Source of the DNA: Nonomuraea basaltis
GTDB taxonomy: Bacteria; Actinomycetota; Actinomycetes; Streptosporangiales; Streptosporangiaceae
Direction of reading: 5' to 3'
Assembly: GCF_005893125.1 (NCBI RefSeq)
Contig: NZ_VCJS01000008.1
Span: forward strand, 1 to 64,000
DNA length: 64,000 nt
Shown: positions 37,733 to 46,297 of the stretch, one piece after another
Layout of the letters: each line of letters starts with the position of its first letter
Position numbering within the stretch: position 1 is the stretch's first letter
The notes under the pieces: generated by a model
What the model saw: only the letters and a program-made list of their open reading frames with translations
Database searches by the model: none
Told to the model about the DNA's origin: nothing
Program-made: the position numbers and the translations under genes

Positions 37733-38461
37733 TCAGGTCGTGAATTCGCGCAGCAGTCCCGAGTAGCGCTTCGGTCCCGGCCTGGCGTACTCGCCGCGCT
37801 TGCTCGTCCGCAGGCCGAGCGAGACCAGCGACTCGGCGAGCTTGGTCGCCACGGCCACCCCGTCGATCACCGGGACGCCCGTCTCGCGCGACACCTCGGC
37901 CGCGAAGTCGGCCATGCCCGCGCAGCCCAGCACGACCGAGTCGCTCCCGTCGCGCTCGACGGCGATGGCGCACAGATCCATCACCACCTTCCTGGCCGCC
38001 GGGTCGTCGAGGTCCAGGACCGGGATGTCGCAGGCGTGCACGCCGCGGCAGGCGGCGGCGAAGCCGTAGCGGTGGGCGAGGTCCCACGCCCGGCCGACGG
38101 TCCTGGACAGCGTCGTCACCACGCTGAAGCTCCGCCCGACCAGCGTGGCGGCGTGCATGGCGGCCTCGGCGATCCCGATCACGGGGCCGGCGGCCAGCTC
38201 GCGGGCCGCGTCCAGGCCGGGGTCTCCGAAGCAGGCGATGACGTACCCGTCCACGCCCTCCCGCTCGCCCGCCGCGACCTCGGCCAGCAGCCCGGGCACG
38301 GCCAGCGCCTCGTCGTAGTGGCTCTCGATCGACTCCGGGCCCATGGCCGGGCTGACGGCCGTGATCGTGGTCGTGGACGACGCCACCGCCCTGGCGCAGC
38401 GACCGATGGACTCGGTCATGGCCAGGGCGGTGTTCGGGTTGATCACCTTGAGGTGAGTCAT
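37733..38461 (-). CDS. Asp/Glu/hydantoin racemase family protein
   Basis: A 242-aa protein of the aspartate/glutamate/hydantoin racemase family. The N terminus LKVINPNTALAMTESI and the two catalytic-Cys regions (GYVIACFGDPGLDAARE and SVVLGCAGMADFA) are intact. With the coupled NCS1 permease, hydantoin or allantoin racemase activity is likely. The ATG overlaps the permease stop as ATGA. Confidence 0.9.
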   Translation of the reverse strand: MTHLKVINPNTALAMTESIGRCARAVASSTTTITAVSPAMGPESIESHYDEALAVPGLLAEVAAGEREGVDGYVIACFGDPGLDAARELAAGPVIGIAEAAMHAATLVGRSFSVVTTLSRTVGRAWDLAHRYGFAAACRGVHACDIPVLDLDDPAARKVVMDLCAIAVERDGSDSVVLGCAGMADFAAEVSRETGVPVIDGVAVATKLAESLVSLGLRTSKRGEYARPGPKRYSGLLREFTT

Positions 38462-39945
38462 ACGGCGGTGATCCGGGGCGAGCGTCGCTCCAGGGCGATC
38501 ATCGCCACGTAGCCGAGCCCGCAGCCGATGAACCAGCTGTAGTTGGCGATCCACGTCATGTCCGTCGTGGTGACGCCAAGGTCGAGCAGCATCTTCGGGA
38601 CGAGCACGGAGGCGATGGCGGGGCCGCCGGAGGCGACGGTGGCCCAGATCGCGTTGGGGTTGTAGCCCTTGCTGAACCAGTAGCGCCCGGACTGGTCCAT
38701 GGTGAACAGGTCGTCCACCGCCACGCGCTGCCGAGCGCAGATGTAGTAGCCGGCGATCAGAATGCCGAACAGCGGCCCGATGAGCGCGCCGAGCAGGCCC
38801 AGCGTGTAGTGGATGGCGTCCGGGTTGCCGTACCAGTTCCACGGCGTGAGCACCACCGAGCCGACCGCCGCGATCATCCCGCCGGTGCGCCAGCTGATCT
38901 TCTGCGGGCTGACGTTCGAGAAGTCGAAGGCGGGCGAGATGAAGTTGGCGACGATGTTGATGCCCACGGTCGCGATCACGAAGGTGAGGCCGCCGAGCAG
39001 GATCGCGAACGGCGTGTCGATGCGCTCCACGGTGTGGATCGGATCGGTGATGAGCTCGCCGAACACGGGCACGGTGGCCGACGCCGTGATCACCGTCAGG
39101 ATGGAGAAGAAGAGGAAGTTGATCGGCAGGCCGAGGAAGTTGCCGGTCTTGACCGCCTGGAACGAGCGCCCGTACCGCGAGAAATCGCCAAAATTCAGCA
39201 TCGGCCCGGAGAAGTACGACACGACCAGGGCGATCGCGCTGAGCATGACCGGGATCGACTCGGCGAACCCGAGGCTTTCGCCCTGCGACAGGTCCAGGCT
39301 GATGTTCTCCCAGCCCGCCTGGCTCACCAGGTAGACGGCCAGCACGACCATGACCACGTAGACCGCCGGCCCGGCGAAGTCCACGAACCGCCGGATCGCG
39401 TTCATGCCCCGCCAGAACACCGCCGCCTGGGCGACCCAGAGGATGGCGTAGCAGATGTACCCGAGCACGGACAGGCCGAGGAAGGTCGGCTCGTTCAGCG
39501 CGGCCGTGGCCGGCCAGAACTTGAGGAAGACGATGATGAGCGCCTGCGAGGCCAGGTACGTCTGCACGCCGTACCACGCGATCGCGATGGAGCCGCGCAC
39601 GATGGCGGGGATGTTCGCGCCCAGCACGCCGAAGACGGCCCGGTTGATCACCGGATACGGCACGCCGGTGACCTGGCTCGGCTTGGCCACCAGGTTGCAG
39701 AAGACGTTGACGATGACGATGCCTGCCAGCAGCGCGAACAGCACCTGCCAGCTCGCCAGGCCGAGCGCGAACAGGCTGCCCGCCGTCACGTAGCCGCCGA
39801 CGCTGTGCACGTCGGACATCCAGAAGGCGAAGATGTTGTACGACGACCAGCTCTGCTTCTTGAGCGGCGCCAGGTCCTCGTTGGTGAGCCGGGGGTCATA
39901 GGAGGGGGGTGGAGCCTGCGCGATCGACGCGGTGGGTTCGGACAT
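38458..39945 (-). CDS. NCS1 family nucleobase/ureide permease
   Basis: A 495-aa secondary transporter of the NCS1 family (uracil, allantoin, hydantoin, cytosine). About twelve membrane helices are visible. Family signatures are LKKQSWSSYNIFAFWMSDVH at the N terminus and the conserved NFGDFSRYGRS in the middle. AAGGA lies 7 bp before ATG 39945. It is first in a two-gene operon with the racemase and divergent from an XRE-cupin regulator. The exact substrate is not certain. Confidence 0.93.
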   Translation of the reverse strand: MSEPTASIAQAPPPSYDPRLTNEDLAPLKKQSWSSYNIFAFWMSDVHSVGGYVTAGSLFALGLASWQVLFALLAGIVIVNVFCNLVAKPSQVTGVPYPVINRAVFGVLGANIPAIVRGSIAIAWYGVQTYLASQALIIVFLKFWPATAALNEPTFLGLSVLGYICYAILWVAQAAVFWRGMNAIRRFVDFAGPAVYVVMVVLAVYLVSQAGWENISLDLSQGESLGFAESIPVMLSAIALVVSYFSGPMLNFGDFSRYGRSFQAVKTGNFLGLPINFLFFSILTVITASATVPVFGELITDPIHTVERIDTPFAILLGGLTFVIATVGINIVANFISPAFDFSNVSPQKISWRTGGMIAAVGSVVLTPWNWYGNPDAIHYTLGLLGALIGPLFGILIAGYYICARQRVAVDDLFTMDQSGRYWFSKGYNPNAIWATVASGGPAIASVLVPKMLLDLGVTTTDMTWIANYSWFIGCGLGYVAMIALERRSPRITAV

Positions 39946-39978
39946 TGCGGCATCCTTGGGGGGTAGGTTACGAAGCGC

Positions 39979-39996
39979 GTTAAGCTCCCGCTTAAC
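39979..39996. promoter_or_regulatory. Inverted repeat in the permease/XRE divergent region
   Basis: GTTAAGCTCCCGCTTAAC has perfect 7-bp arms and a 4-bp spacer. It sits 33 bp upstream of the permease ATG and about 73 bp from the regulator start, the expected place for an operator of the divergent XRE-cupin protein. A TTGACA box lies at 40017-40022 on the plus strand. Confidence 0.65.
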
Positions 39997-40068
39997 AGTT
40001 GGCGTCAACCTATGCCTTGACATTGCGGGCGTCCATTGCGTCCGTGTTAATCCCCTGTGACACCTGGT

Positions 40069-40677
40069 ATGGAGGCCATGGAGAGCCGTACGGACCTGGA
40101 AGCGGTCAGCACCGAGCATCTCGGCCAGCGGCTCCGCGAGCTCCGCACCCGGTCGGGCAAGTCGTTGCGCGCGGTGGCACGCGAGCTCGGCATCTCGGCC
40201 AGCGCCGTGTCGCAGATCGAGCGCGGCACGATGCGGCCCTCGGTGAGCAGACTGATCGCGTATGTCTCGGCCATCGGGGTGCCGCTGGCGGCGGTCTTCG
40301 ACACGCCGGAGGAGCCGCGGACGGACGACGCCGTGCCGGGCTTCGCGATCAGGCGGGCGTGGGAGGTCGCGCCGATAGAGCTCAGCGGTGGGGTGACGTT
40401 CCGGAGGCTGTCGCCGGTGGCGGCGCCGGACGTGGAGTTCTTCGAGTCGACCTACCCGCCGAGCGCGATCTCCACCGCCCACGGGCAGTTCCTCAAACAC
40501 GAGGGGTACGAGGTCGGCACGGTCACGGCCGGGGAGCTGACCATCGAGTTCGAGTCCGAGGTCATCACCCTGGCCAAGGGCGATTCGATCACCTTCCCGT
40601 GCAGCCGCCCGCACATCATCGGCAACCGCTCCGACACCGTGACCGCCGTCGCGACCTGGCTCATCGTGCACCGCTGA
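40069..40677 (+). CDS. XRE family regulator with C-terminal cupin domain
   Basis: A 202-aa regulator: XRE helix-turn-helix at about residues 20-72 (LGQRLRELRTRSGKSLRAVA, GISASAVSQIERG) and a cupin sensor domain at about 110-200 (HEGYEVGTVTAGELTIEF, GDSITFPCSRPHIIGN). This family often controls divergent transport or catabolic genes in response to a small ligand. The start is uncertain (GTG 40057, ATG 40069 or ATG 40078), because GGAGG lies just 2 bp before the last. Confidence 0.88.
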   Translation: MEAMESRTDLEAVSTEHLGQRLRELRTRSGKSLRAVARELGISASAVSQIERGTMRPSVSRLIAYVSAIGVPLAAVFDTPEEPRTDDAVPGFAIRRAWEVAPIELSGGVTFRRLSPVAAPDVEFFESTYPPSAISTAHGQFLKHEGYEVGTVTAGELTIEFESEVITLAKGDSITFPCSRPHIIGNRSDTVTAVATWLIVHR

Positions 40678-40704
40678 CCGTTGATAACGGTTGCGGAACG
40701 GCCG

Positions 40705-41088
40705 GTGACGCGAAGGTCCGCCGTAGCGCAGCATGGAGGTGTGGCAGGAATTACCGTCTGGCGACGGACGGCTGAACGCCGAGGACCGTACGTGGCCCGC
40801 GCCCTGGCCGAGCTGCGGTCCTGGCCGGCGCTGGCGGTCAGCGACACTCGGCGCGGGGTGGCCTTCGCCGTACGCGGCACCGAGATCCTGCGGCTGACGG
40901 GCGGTGACGAGGTGCGGGTGCGCCTGACCGCCCCGGCGATCGACCGGCTGGAGCCGTACCTGCGGGACTGCGACCAGGTGCAGGCGTGCTCCGACCGGGC
41001 CTGGGTGGCCGTCCAGGTGGACGCCGCGCCCGATCTGGACCTGCTGCTCGCGCTGACCAGCGTGGCGATCAAGGAGCACGTGGCCTAG
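40705..41088 (+). CDS. Small protein, possibly luciferase-domain (DUF5519)-like
   Basis: About 127 aa. The pattern LAELRSWPALAV ... AFAVRGTEILRL ... AWVAVQVDAAPDLDLLLALTSVAIK resembles the small luciferase-like domain of the DUF5519 type, but the match is weak. Possible starts are TTG 40681, GTG 40705 and GTG 40741; none has a well-placed ribosome site. It runs 27 bp after the XRE gene and may be co-transcribed. Confidence 0.5.
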   Translation: MTRRSAVAQHGGVAGITVWRRTAERRGPYVARALAELRSWPALAVSDTRRGVAFAVRGTEILRLTGGDEVRVRLTAPAIDRLEPYLRDCDQVQACSDRAWVAVQVDAAPDLDLLLALTSVAIKEHVA

Positions 41089-41117
41089 GGCGGTTCAGGC
41101 CAGGATGCGTACGCTCG

Positions 41118-41199
41118 ACGTCGTACATGCCGAGATTTGTCACGGTCAGGACGCCGCCCTCCAGATCGTCCTGCCGCAGCCGGCCGGTCCTGGCGCGCC
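41118..41199 (-). pseudogene. 2-oxoacid dehydrogenase acyltransferase (E2) fragment
   Basis: The minus strand reads ARTGRLRQDDLEGG then VLTVTNLGMYDV, the characteristic ARxGxLxxxDLxGGTFTVSNLGMFG stretch of dihydrolipoamide acyltransferase catalytic domains. No catalytic HxxxDG follows, and the upstream frame is broken. It is a short fossil in the 228-bp gap before the TetR gene. Confidence 0.5.
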
Positions 41200-41266
41200 C
41201 GCCTGGTCCAGGTACTCGACCTCGGCCGGATGCCGGCGCGCCCGGGTTGCGTACAGCGTGCCCTTC

Positions 41267-41285
41267 TTGCGCACGTCGTGCGCAA
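41267..41285. promoter_or_regulatory. TetR-type operator palindrome
   Basis: TTGCGCACGTCGTGCGCAA is a perfect 19-bp palindrome (9-bp arms, 1-bp centre) that ends 31 bp before the TetR ATG. It is the likely autoregulatory operator. A half-site-like GTTGCGTAC lies about 20 bp further upstream. Confidence 0.75.
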
Positions 41286-41316
41286 GCGGTAAGGTGCAGG
41301 CTGACAAGGAGGCCGC

Positions 41317-42051
41317 ATGTCAGCAGACAAGCAGCCGCTCCCCTCGGTGTGGGCACGGCCACGCAAGGAGCGGGAGCAGCCGGTGCTGAGCCGGGAGCAC
41401 ATCGTGGCCGAGGCCGTGCGGCTTCTCGACGAAGAGGGCGTCGACGCCCTGAGCATGCGCCGCCTGGGCGGCAGGCTCGGCGCCGGCGCCACCTCGCTCT
41501 ACCGGCACGTGGCCAACAAGGACGAGCTGTTCGAGCTGGCCGTGGACGAGGTCTACGGCGAGCTGGCCCTGCCCGAGATCAGCGATCCGGCCGACTGGCG
41601 GGCCTCCCTCGCGAAGGTCGCGCACGGGTTGCGGGCGACGATCCTGCGCCATCCCTGGATCGCCGCCAAGCTCGGCGAGGTGGGGCTGGCCTACCTCGGG
41701 CCCAACGTGCTGCGGCGCTCCGAGCACCTGCTCGCCCTGTTCGAGGCGGCCGGCTTCTCGCTCGAGGAGGCCGACCGGGCCGAGCACACCGTCACCGCCT
41801 ACGTGCTCGGCGTCTCCACCACCGAGGCGGCGTGGGTGTCCATGGTCGCCCGCAGCGGCCAGAGCGAGCAGGAGTGGGCCGAGCGCCTGTGGCCGGCCGC
41901 CGAGCAGGCCGTCCAGGGCTTCCCCCGGCTGCGGGCGCGCTACGCCGCACAGCGCGATGGCGACCTGTCCGGCGACAACGACGACGCCTTCGAGTACGGG
42001 CTCCAGCGCATCCTCGACGGCCTGGAGGCCCGTCTCCGCGCCACGGGCTGA
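41317..42051 (+). CDS. TetR family transcriptional regulator
   Basis: A 244-aa repressor. The N-terminal helix-turn-helix (about 25-70) reads VAEAVRLLDEEGVDALSMRRLGGRLGAGATSLYRHV, followed by KDELFELAVDEVYGE. The C-terminal domain looks like the TetR_C (tetracycline repressor-like) type. Its own gene carries a perfect palindrome just upstream. No efflux or enzyme gene is adjacent, since the only divergent sequence is a dead E2 fragment, so its target is unclear and its original partner may have been lost. Confidence 0.92.
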   Translation: MSADKQPLPSVWARPRKEREQPVLSREHIVAEAVRLLDEEGVDALSMRRLGGRLGAGATSLYRHVANKDELFELAVDEVYGELALPEISDPADWRASLAKVAHGLRATILRHPWIAAKLGEVGLAYLGPNVLRRSEHLLALFEAAGFSLEEADRAEHTVTAYVLGVSTTEAAWVSMVARSGQSEQEWAERLWPAAEQAVQGFPRLRARYAAQRDGDLSGDNDDAFEYGLQRILDGLEARLRATG

Positions 42052-42113
42052 CCTCAGGGAGCCGTCCACCGGTCCGGGAACGGATTCCGCGCGGCGAATC
42101 ACGCCGGGAGATC

Positions 42114-42800
42114 TTGCGACGTGGCCTCGCGCTACGGAAGGATCACCGAATCGAATCGTTCCAAGCGAACCCGCTGCCGCTCCACCATGACCTGTACCTC
42201 ATCGCCCATGGCCAGTCCGGCAAGCCCTTGATCCGTCGGTCGCCGATGGCGCTCGGACTGGCCGCAGCGGCCCTGCTGGAGCTGGCCCTTGACGGTCGCG
42301 TCGCGGTGGCCCGGGGCAGGGTCGCGGTCTCCGGCCCCGCCGAGCGCACCGGCGACGCCGTCGCCGACGGTCTCCTCGCGCTCATCGCCGCCACCCCGGG
42401 GGACGTCAGCATCCCGATCAGGAAGGCGGCGGAGCACGCCTACGATCGCACCCGGGCGGCCCTGGTCTCCACCGGGGTGCTGCTGCGGGTGACCAAGCGC
42501 AGGATGGGGCTGCTGCCGTCCACCCGGTACGAGCCCGCCGGGATCGCGTCGGTCCTCCGCGCCTCCTCGGGCGTGCGTTCCGCGGTCGGGGGCTGGAAGC
42601 AGCCGGACACGCGGTGCGCCGCGATGTCCGGGCTGATGGCCGTGCTCCGGCTGGAGAAGGAGCTCTGCCTCGACGAGCCGCCGAGCCGGCTCGTCACCCA
42701 GCTCCGCGAGATCGCCGACGCCGGCTCCCGGGAGATCACCCAAGTGGTCGGTGTCGTCGAGACGCTGGTCACGAAGGCGGCCATGGCCGTCTTTCGGTGA
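42114..42800 (+). CDS. GPP34 (GOLPH3-like) family protein
   Basis: About 228 aa of the GPP34/GOLPH3 fold. The start motif LPLHHDLYLIAHGQSGKPLI matches the actinobacterial family (LPDDLYLIAHDxxGxP), followed by LGLAAAALLELALDGRVAV and a helical bundle. In eukaryotes GOLPH3 binds phosphoinositides; the bacterial role is unknown. TTG 42114 is the only reasonable in-frame start before the conserved motif, with GGGAG 3 bp upstream. A weaker annotation would start at an internal ATG and lose the motif. Confidence 0.78.
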   Translation: MRRGLALRKDHRIESFQANPLPLHHDLYLIAHGQSGKPLIRRSPMALGLAAAALLELALDGRVAVARGRVAVSGPAERTGDAVADGLLALIAATPGDVSIPIRKAAEHAYDRTRAALVSTGVLLRVTKRRMGLLPSTRYEPAGIASVLRASSGVRSAVGGWKQPDTRCAAMSGLMAVLRLEKELCLDEPPSRLVTQLREIADAGSREITQVVGVVETLVTKAAMAVFR

Positions 42801-42870
42801 TTTGTCATGGTACGTAGACGATGCCCCGAACGCGAGTTACGCTCCGCTGGCCAACAGATGGGGGGCAACC

Positions 42871-44130
42871 ATGAGCTACACGCTGTTACGGGGCGAATTC
42901 GTCATCCGGTACCCGGACTTACCCCGGCAGGGCCCCGAGCCCGACGGCGACACCGTCAAGTTCCTGCCCGACTCACCCGCGCTGGTCGAGGCGCTGCCGC
43001 GGCACTCCGGCCGGCCGCCGAACATCAACGGCCGCGGCGTCTCCGTACGGCTGGAGGCCATCGACGCGCTGGAGACGCACTTCGCCGAGACCCACCAGGA
43101 GCCGGCCGGGGCCATGGCGGCGCGGGACGAGCTGCTGCGCCTGCTCGGCTTCACGAACGTGGTCTTCTGGGACGATCTGCCGAACAAAGTACGCTCCGCC
43201 AACCAGGATTCGATCCGCGGCCACGTGCTCACCAACGGGATCGACGCCAACGGGCGGCTGATCGCGTTCGCCTACGCGGGGGACCACCCGGGGGCCGACG
43301 GCTCCAGCGTGTTCGTGGACGGGCCGCTCGCCGACGGCTCGGTGAACGCCGCCCTGCTCGCCGCCGGGCTGGCCTACCCTGCCTTCTACGCGACGCTGCC
43401 CGCCGAGCTGCGCACGCACCTGGCGGACGTGTCGGCCGCGGCCAGGGACAAGGCGCCGGCCACCGGCATCTGGCCGCGCTCCACCGCCGACCCCGGCGGT
43501 CCGGCAACCGTCCCGGACCTGGCCGCCGCCGAGCAGCTGGTGATGTGGCCGAAGCTGTTCCGGCGCATCGTGCCGTACCTCGCGGAGGGGTTCCCCGACT
43601 TCGACGGCTTCGACGCCTGGCTGCGCGCCGACCCGGTCCACCGGGACGACGAGCTGTTCCTGATCGACAAGCTCGAACGGGGCAACCTGCACGACGTGGT
43701 CCGGGCCTCCGGGCAGCAGATCCAGCTGACCGCGTGGCCGGAGCGGTTCATCATCAACCCGGACCCCGCGCCGCCGGGCTCCACCGTCAAGCCGCCGCTC
43801 ATCGCAGTGGGCGACCTGCTGATCGTGGCCGCCCTGCCGGACCCGGTGGGCGCCGACCGCGGCAACGAGTCCGTCACGCTGCTGAACGTCACGCCGGACC
43901 CGATCGACCTGGCGGGCTGGTGGCTGTCGGACGACGCCAACGGCCGCAAGGACCTGAGCGGCGCCGTCGCGGGCGGCACCACGCTGCGGGTGGCGCTCGA
44001 CGGGGCACTGCGACTCGGCAACCAGGGTGACGGCATCGTCCTCGTGGACCCGCGGGGGAACACCATCGACCAGGTGACCTACAAGGCCGACCGCGTCCAC
44101 GCGGGCCGTACCGTCTGCTTCGGCCGCTGA
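42871..44130 (+). CDS. Nuclease-like protein with C-terminal lamin-tail domain
   Basis: A 419-aa protein without a signal peptide. The N-terminal half resembles a thermonuclease (SNase)-like fold: GDTVKFLPD near residue 28, VRLEAIDALETHF, and VRGHVLTNGIDANGRLIAFAY. The C-terminal 110 residues form a lamin-tail (LTD) Ig-like domain (NESVTLLNVTPDPIDLAGWWLSDDANGRKDL ... GTTLRVAL ... GDGIVLVDPRGNTIDQVTY). ATG 42871 follows a GGGGGG site by 5 bp and is preferred over a longer frame that overlaps GPP34. LTD domains are frequent in bacterial nucleases and surface proteins. Confidence 0.75.
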   Translation: MSYTLLRGEFVIRYPDLPRQGPEPDGDTVKFLPDSPALVEALPRHSGRPPNINGRGVSVRLEAIDALETHFAETHQEPAGAMAARDELLRLLGFTNVVFWDDLPNKVRSANQDSIRGHVLTNGIDANGRLIAFAYAGDHPGADGSSVFVDGPLADGSVNAALLAAGLAYPAFYATLPAELRTHLADVSAAARDKAPATGIWPRSTADPGGPATVPDLAAAEQLVMWPKLFRRIVPYLAEGFPDFDGFDAWLRADPVHRDDELFLIDKLERGNLHDVVRASGQQIQLTAWPERFIINPDPAPPGSTVKPPLIAVGDLLIVAALPDPVGADRGNESVTLLNVTPDPIDLAGWWLSDDANGRKDLSGAVAGGTTLRVALDGALRLGNQGDGIVLVDPRGNTIDQVTYKADRVHAGRTVCFGR

Positions 44131-44424
44131 GGCGGTAGCCGGCGAGGGCGGCGCCGGGGAATGCCGGCCGCGTCCCTTCGCAGGCGCGGCCACGTCGCCC
44201 TCGTGCTCGCCGAGCCGGGCTCAGGGCTTCAGCGCCTCTCACGCGATCCCCCACCACGACCCTCTCCCGTGGTTTCAGGTGGGTGGCGGGGCCTATGCGA
44301 AATTAGTCACAATTAGTGCTTCAAGGGAACGTTGTTATCAAATAGTCTCCTCAAGGACGAGAGTCCAGACCAGCAACTTGCAGCGTTTGTCCTGTTTATT
44401 GGGATATTCCGGGAGGGTGTATTG

Positions 44425-45294
44425 GTGTATGAACCGGGCTCCGACCGTCTCTGCGAGCGATGCGGCTCCCACGTCAGCGGCCTCCCCCAGTGCCCGCTCT
44501 GCGGGGTCCCGCTCGCGCAGCCGTCCGCTCCCGGATCGCCGCACGGCGACTGGGAGCTCGAGGAGCCGCTGCGACCGATGCCCGTCTGGCTGCGGCCATC
44601 AGTGCTGATCGGCCTGGTCACGGCCACCCTCGCGCTCGCCCTGATCTGGTGGCCGGCCTCCGGCCGCCCCTCCGCTCCGGGCGAAGCCGCCGAAGGGCGC
44701 CTGGGCCAGTCTCCGATCCTGGCCTCGGGCGCCCCCGAGAGCGGCACCCCGGAGACCGGTGCCCCCGAGAGCGGCACCTTGGGGGCCGAGGAGACCGGCG
44801 ACGAGTGGTTGACGGACCCCGCCACCGACGACATGACCTTTTCCCGCGCATCCGCCGCCCACCAGGCCGGGAAGATGGACGAGCTGCTGTCCAGCAGCAG
44901 TTCCTCCCGCGCCGACCTCTCCGTCGCCATCGAGCGGGCGAGCCGGTGCAAGCGGGGCGGCGTGGAGGACATCCAGCACATCACCGCCAGCCGCCGCGAC
45001 CAGCTCGCCGCCGCCAACGCGCTCGCCGTCAGCGCCATCCCGGGCGGGGCGGATCTGAAGGATGCCCTGGTGGACGCGCTCGACGCCTCCTATGACGCCG
45101 ACGCCGCGTTCCTCTCGTGGGCCCGGCACCACGTCGGTGGCAAGTGCGCCGGCCCGGTCGCCGAGGACCGCGACTTCAAACGCGGCGTGGACAGATCGAA
45201 GGCCGCGCAGATGGCGAAGGCCCAGTTCGCGAAGGCGTGGCGCCCCCTCGCGGAAACGCACGGCCTCACCAAGTGGAAGCCGAGCACGATTTAA
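44425..45294 (+). CDS. Zinc-ribbon membrane protein of unknown function
   Basis: A 289-aa protein: an N-terminal double-CxxC zinc ribbon (CERCGSHVSGLPQCPLCG, about 10-27), a single membrane helix (about 58-78), a Gly/Ser/Pro/Thr-rich linker with repeated APESGTPET-type units, and a C-terminal helical domain with two Cys (SRCKRGG, GGKCAG). GTG 44425 is preferred because GGGAGGG lies 7 bp upstream; the frame before it is AT-rich leader. The 294-bp gap ahead has an AT-rich promoter-like end and no gene. Confidence 0.7.
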   Translation: MYEPGSDRLCERCGSHVSGLPQCPLCGVPLAQPSAPGSPHGDWELEEPLRPMPVWLRPSVLIGLVTATLALALIWWPASGRPSAPGEAAEGRLGQSPILASGAPESGTPETGAPESGTLGAEETGDEWLTDPATDDMTFSRASAAHQAGKMDELLSSSSSSRADLSVAIERASRCKRGGVEDIQHITASRRDQLAAANALAVSAIPGGADLKDALVDALDASYDADAAFLSWARHHVGGKCAGPVAEDRDFKRGVDRSKAAQMAKAQFAKAWRPLAETHGLTKWKPSTI

Positions 45295-45479
45295 CGACTC
45301 CCATATTTACGACATATGCGAACTTTTCACGCCAAGCGTGCGATTAACGGCGCACACCCCAAATTCACACCTGTTAGAAAAGTAGCCGTCCACGCCGGCC
45401 CTGTCCGCACCGGACCCCTATCCAAGCTCGGCGTGACGTCGGAGACTGGGCGTTCCAACCCGATGCGAAGGAGTACGCG

Positions 45480-46139
45480 ATGTTCATGGCGCGGTACATG
45501 ACGCGTTCGATGCTCAGGTTCGCGGCAGGGGCGGCGGCGGGTTACCTGCTCGCCGTACGCCCATGGCACCTGCGCTGGGGTGCCGATGACGGCGAGGTCT
45601 ATGGCGAGATGGCCGGTGACGACATCGTCCACGCGCCGCAGTACCAGGCGACCCGCGCCGTCACCGTCGACGCGCCTCCGGCGGCCGTCTGGCCCTGGCT
45701 GGTTGAGTTCGGCGGTTACGCCCCCGGTGTCACCCCCGCGGCCACCGCCCAGCCCGGCGGCACCGCCCCACCCGGCGACACCGCTCAGGAAGGCGCGACC
45801 CAAGAGGGCGCCGCTCAAGAGGGCGCCACGACCGAGCAGCAAGGGCTGAAGGTCGGCGACACCCTGCACTCCACGCCGGACGGCTCCGGGTTCGTCGTGG
45901 AGCAGGTCGACCCGCCGCACACCCTCGTGCTGGCCCTGCGCGGCCCCGACGCCACCACCACCTGCTCCGTCTCCCTGCGCGAGATCGACGGCAGGACCCG
46001 GATGGTGTTCCGCGTCCGGATCCGGGCCCAGCCCGGTCTGCGCGGCACCGGTTACCTCGCCCGGATGGACCTGGCCGATTTCGTGACGATGCGCCGGCAG
46101 CTGCTGACCATCAAGGAGCGCGCCGAGTCCACCCGCTGA
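45480..46139 (+). CDS. SRPBCC-like polyketide-cyclase/START fold protein
   Basis: A 219-aa protein with an N-terminal hydrophobic helix (about 9-27) and an SRPBCC-like domain (VTVDAPPAAVWPWLVEFGGY ... GLKVGDTLHSTPDGSGFVVEQVDPPHTLVLAL). An insert of about 35 residues (TAQPGG..., then QEGA repeats) splits the domain and looks like a low-complexity expansion. A GAAGGAG site lies upstream of ATG 45480. The ligand is unknown. Confidence 0.75.
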   Translation: MFMARYMTRSMLRFAAGAAAGYLLAVRPWHLRWGADDGEVYGEMAGDDIVHAPQYQATRAVTVDAPPAAVWPWLVEFGGYAPGVTPAATAQPGGTAPPGDTAQEGATQEGAAQEGATTEQQGLKVGDTLHSTPDGSGFVVEQVDPPHTLVLALRGPDATTTCSVSLREIDGRTRMVFRVRIRAQPGLRGTGYLARMDLADFVTMRRQLLTIKERAESTR

Positions 46140-46268
46140 CCGCGGGGGCTTGCCCCCGCGGGAGAACAAACGCCTCTTCCTTGCTTTGGGGGGAACGCGG
46201 GGGGCTTGCCCCCCGCGGGTGTTGCTTTTGGGGGGAACGCGGGGGGCTTGCCCCCCGCGGGTGTGTTG
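46140..46268. repeat. Three G-rich hairpin repeats
   Basis: Three units contain GCGGGGG-CTTG-CCCCCGC hairpins: 46140-46162 (shorter) and two near-identical copies of about 41-44 bp at 46184-46224 and 46225-46268, each with a GGGGGGAACGCGGGGGG lead. They begin right after the SRPBCC stop and could act as terminators. Such G-rich REP-like units recur in many Streptosporangiales genomes, which is my recollection rather than something shown here. Confidence 0.75.
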
Positions 46269-46297
46269 ACGGGAGACCTTTCCGGCGTTTACGGTTC

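Noticed and set aside
44131..44424. Gene in the gap between the lamin-tail and zinc-ribbon genes
   Set aside because: Only short frames without ribosome sites; the right end looks like a promoter region.
46140..46268. CRISPR-like array in the G-rich repeats
   Set aside because: Only three units, no regular unique spacers and strong self-complementarity; they are hairpin repeats.
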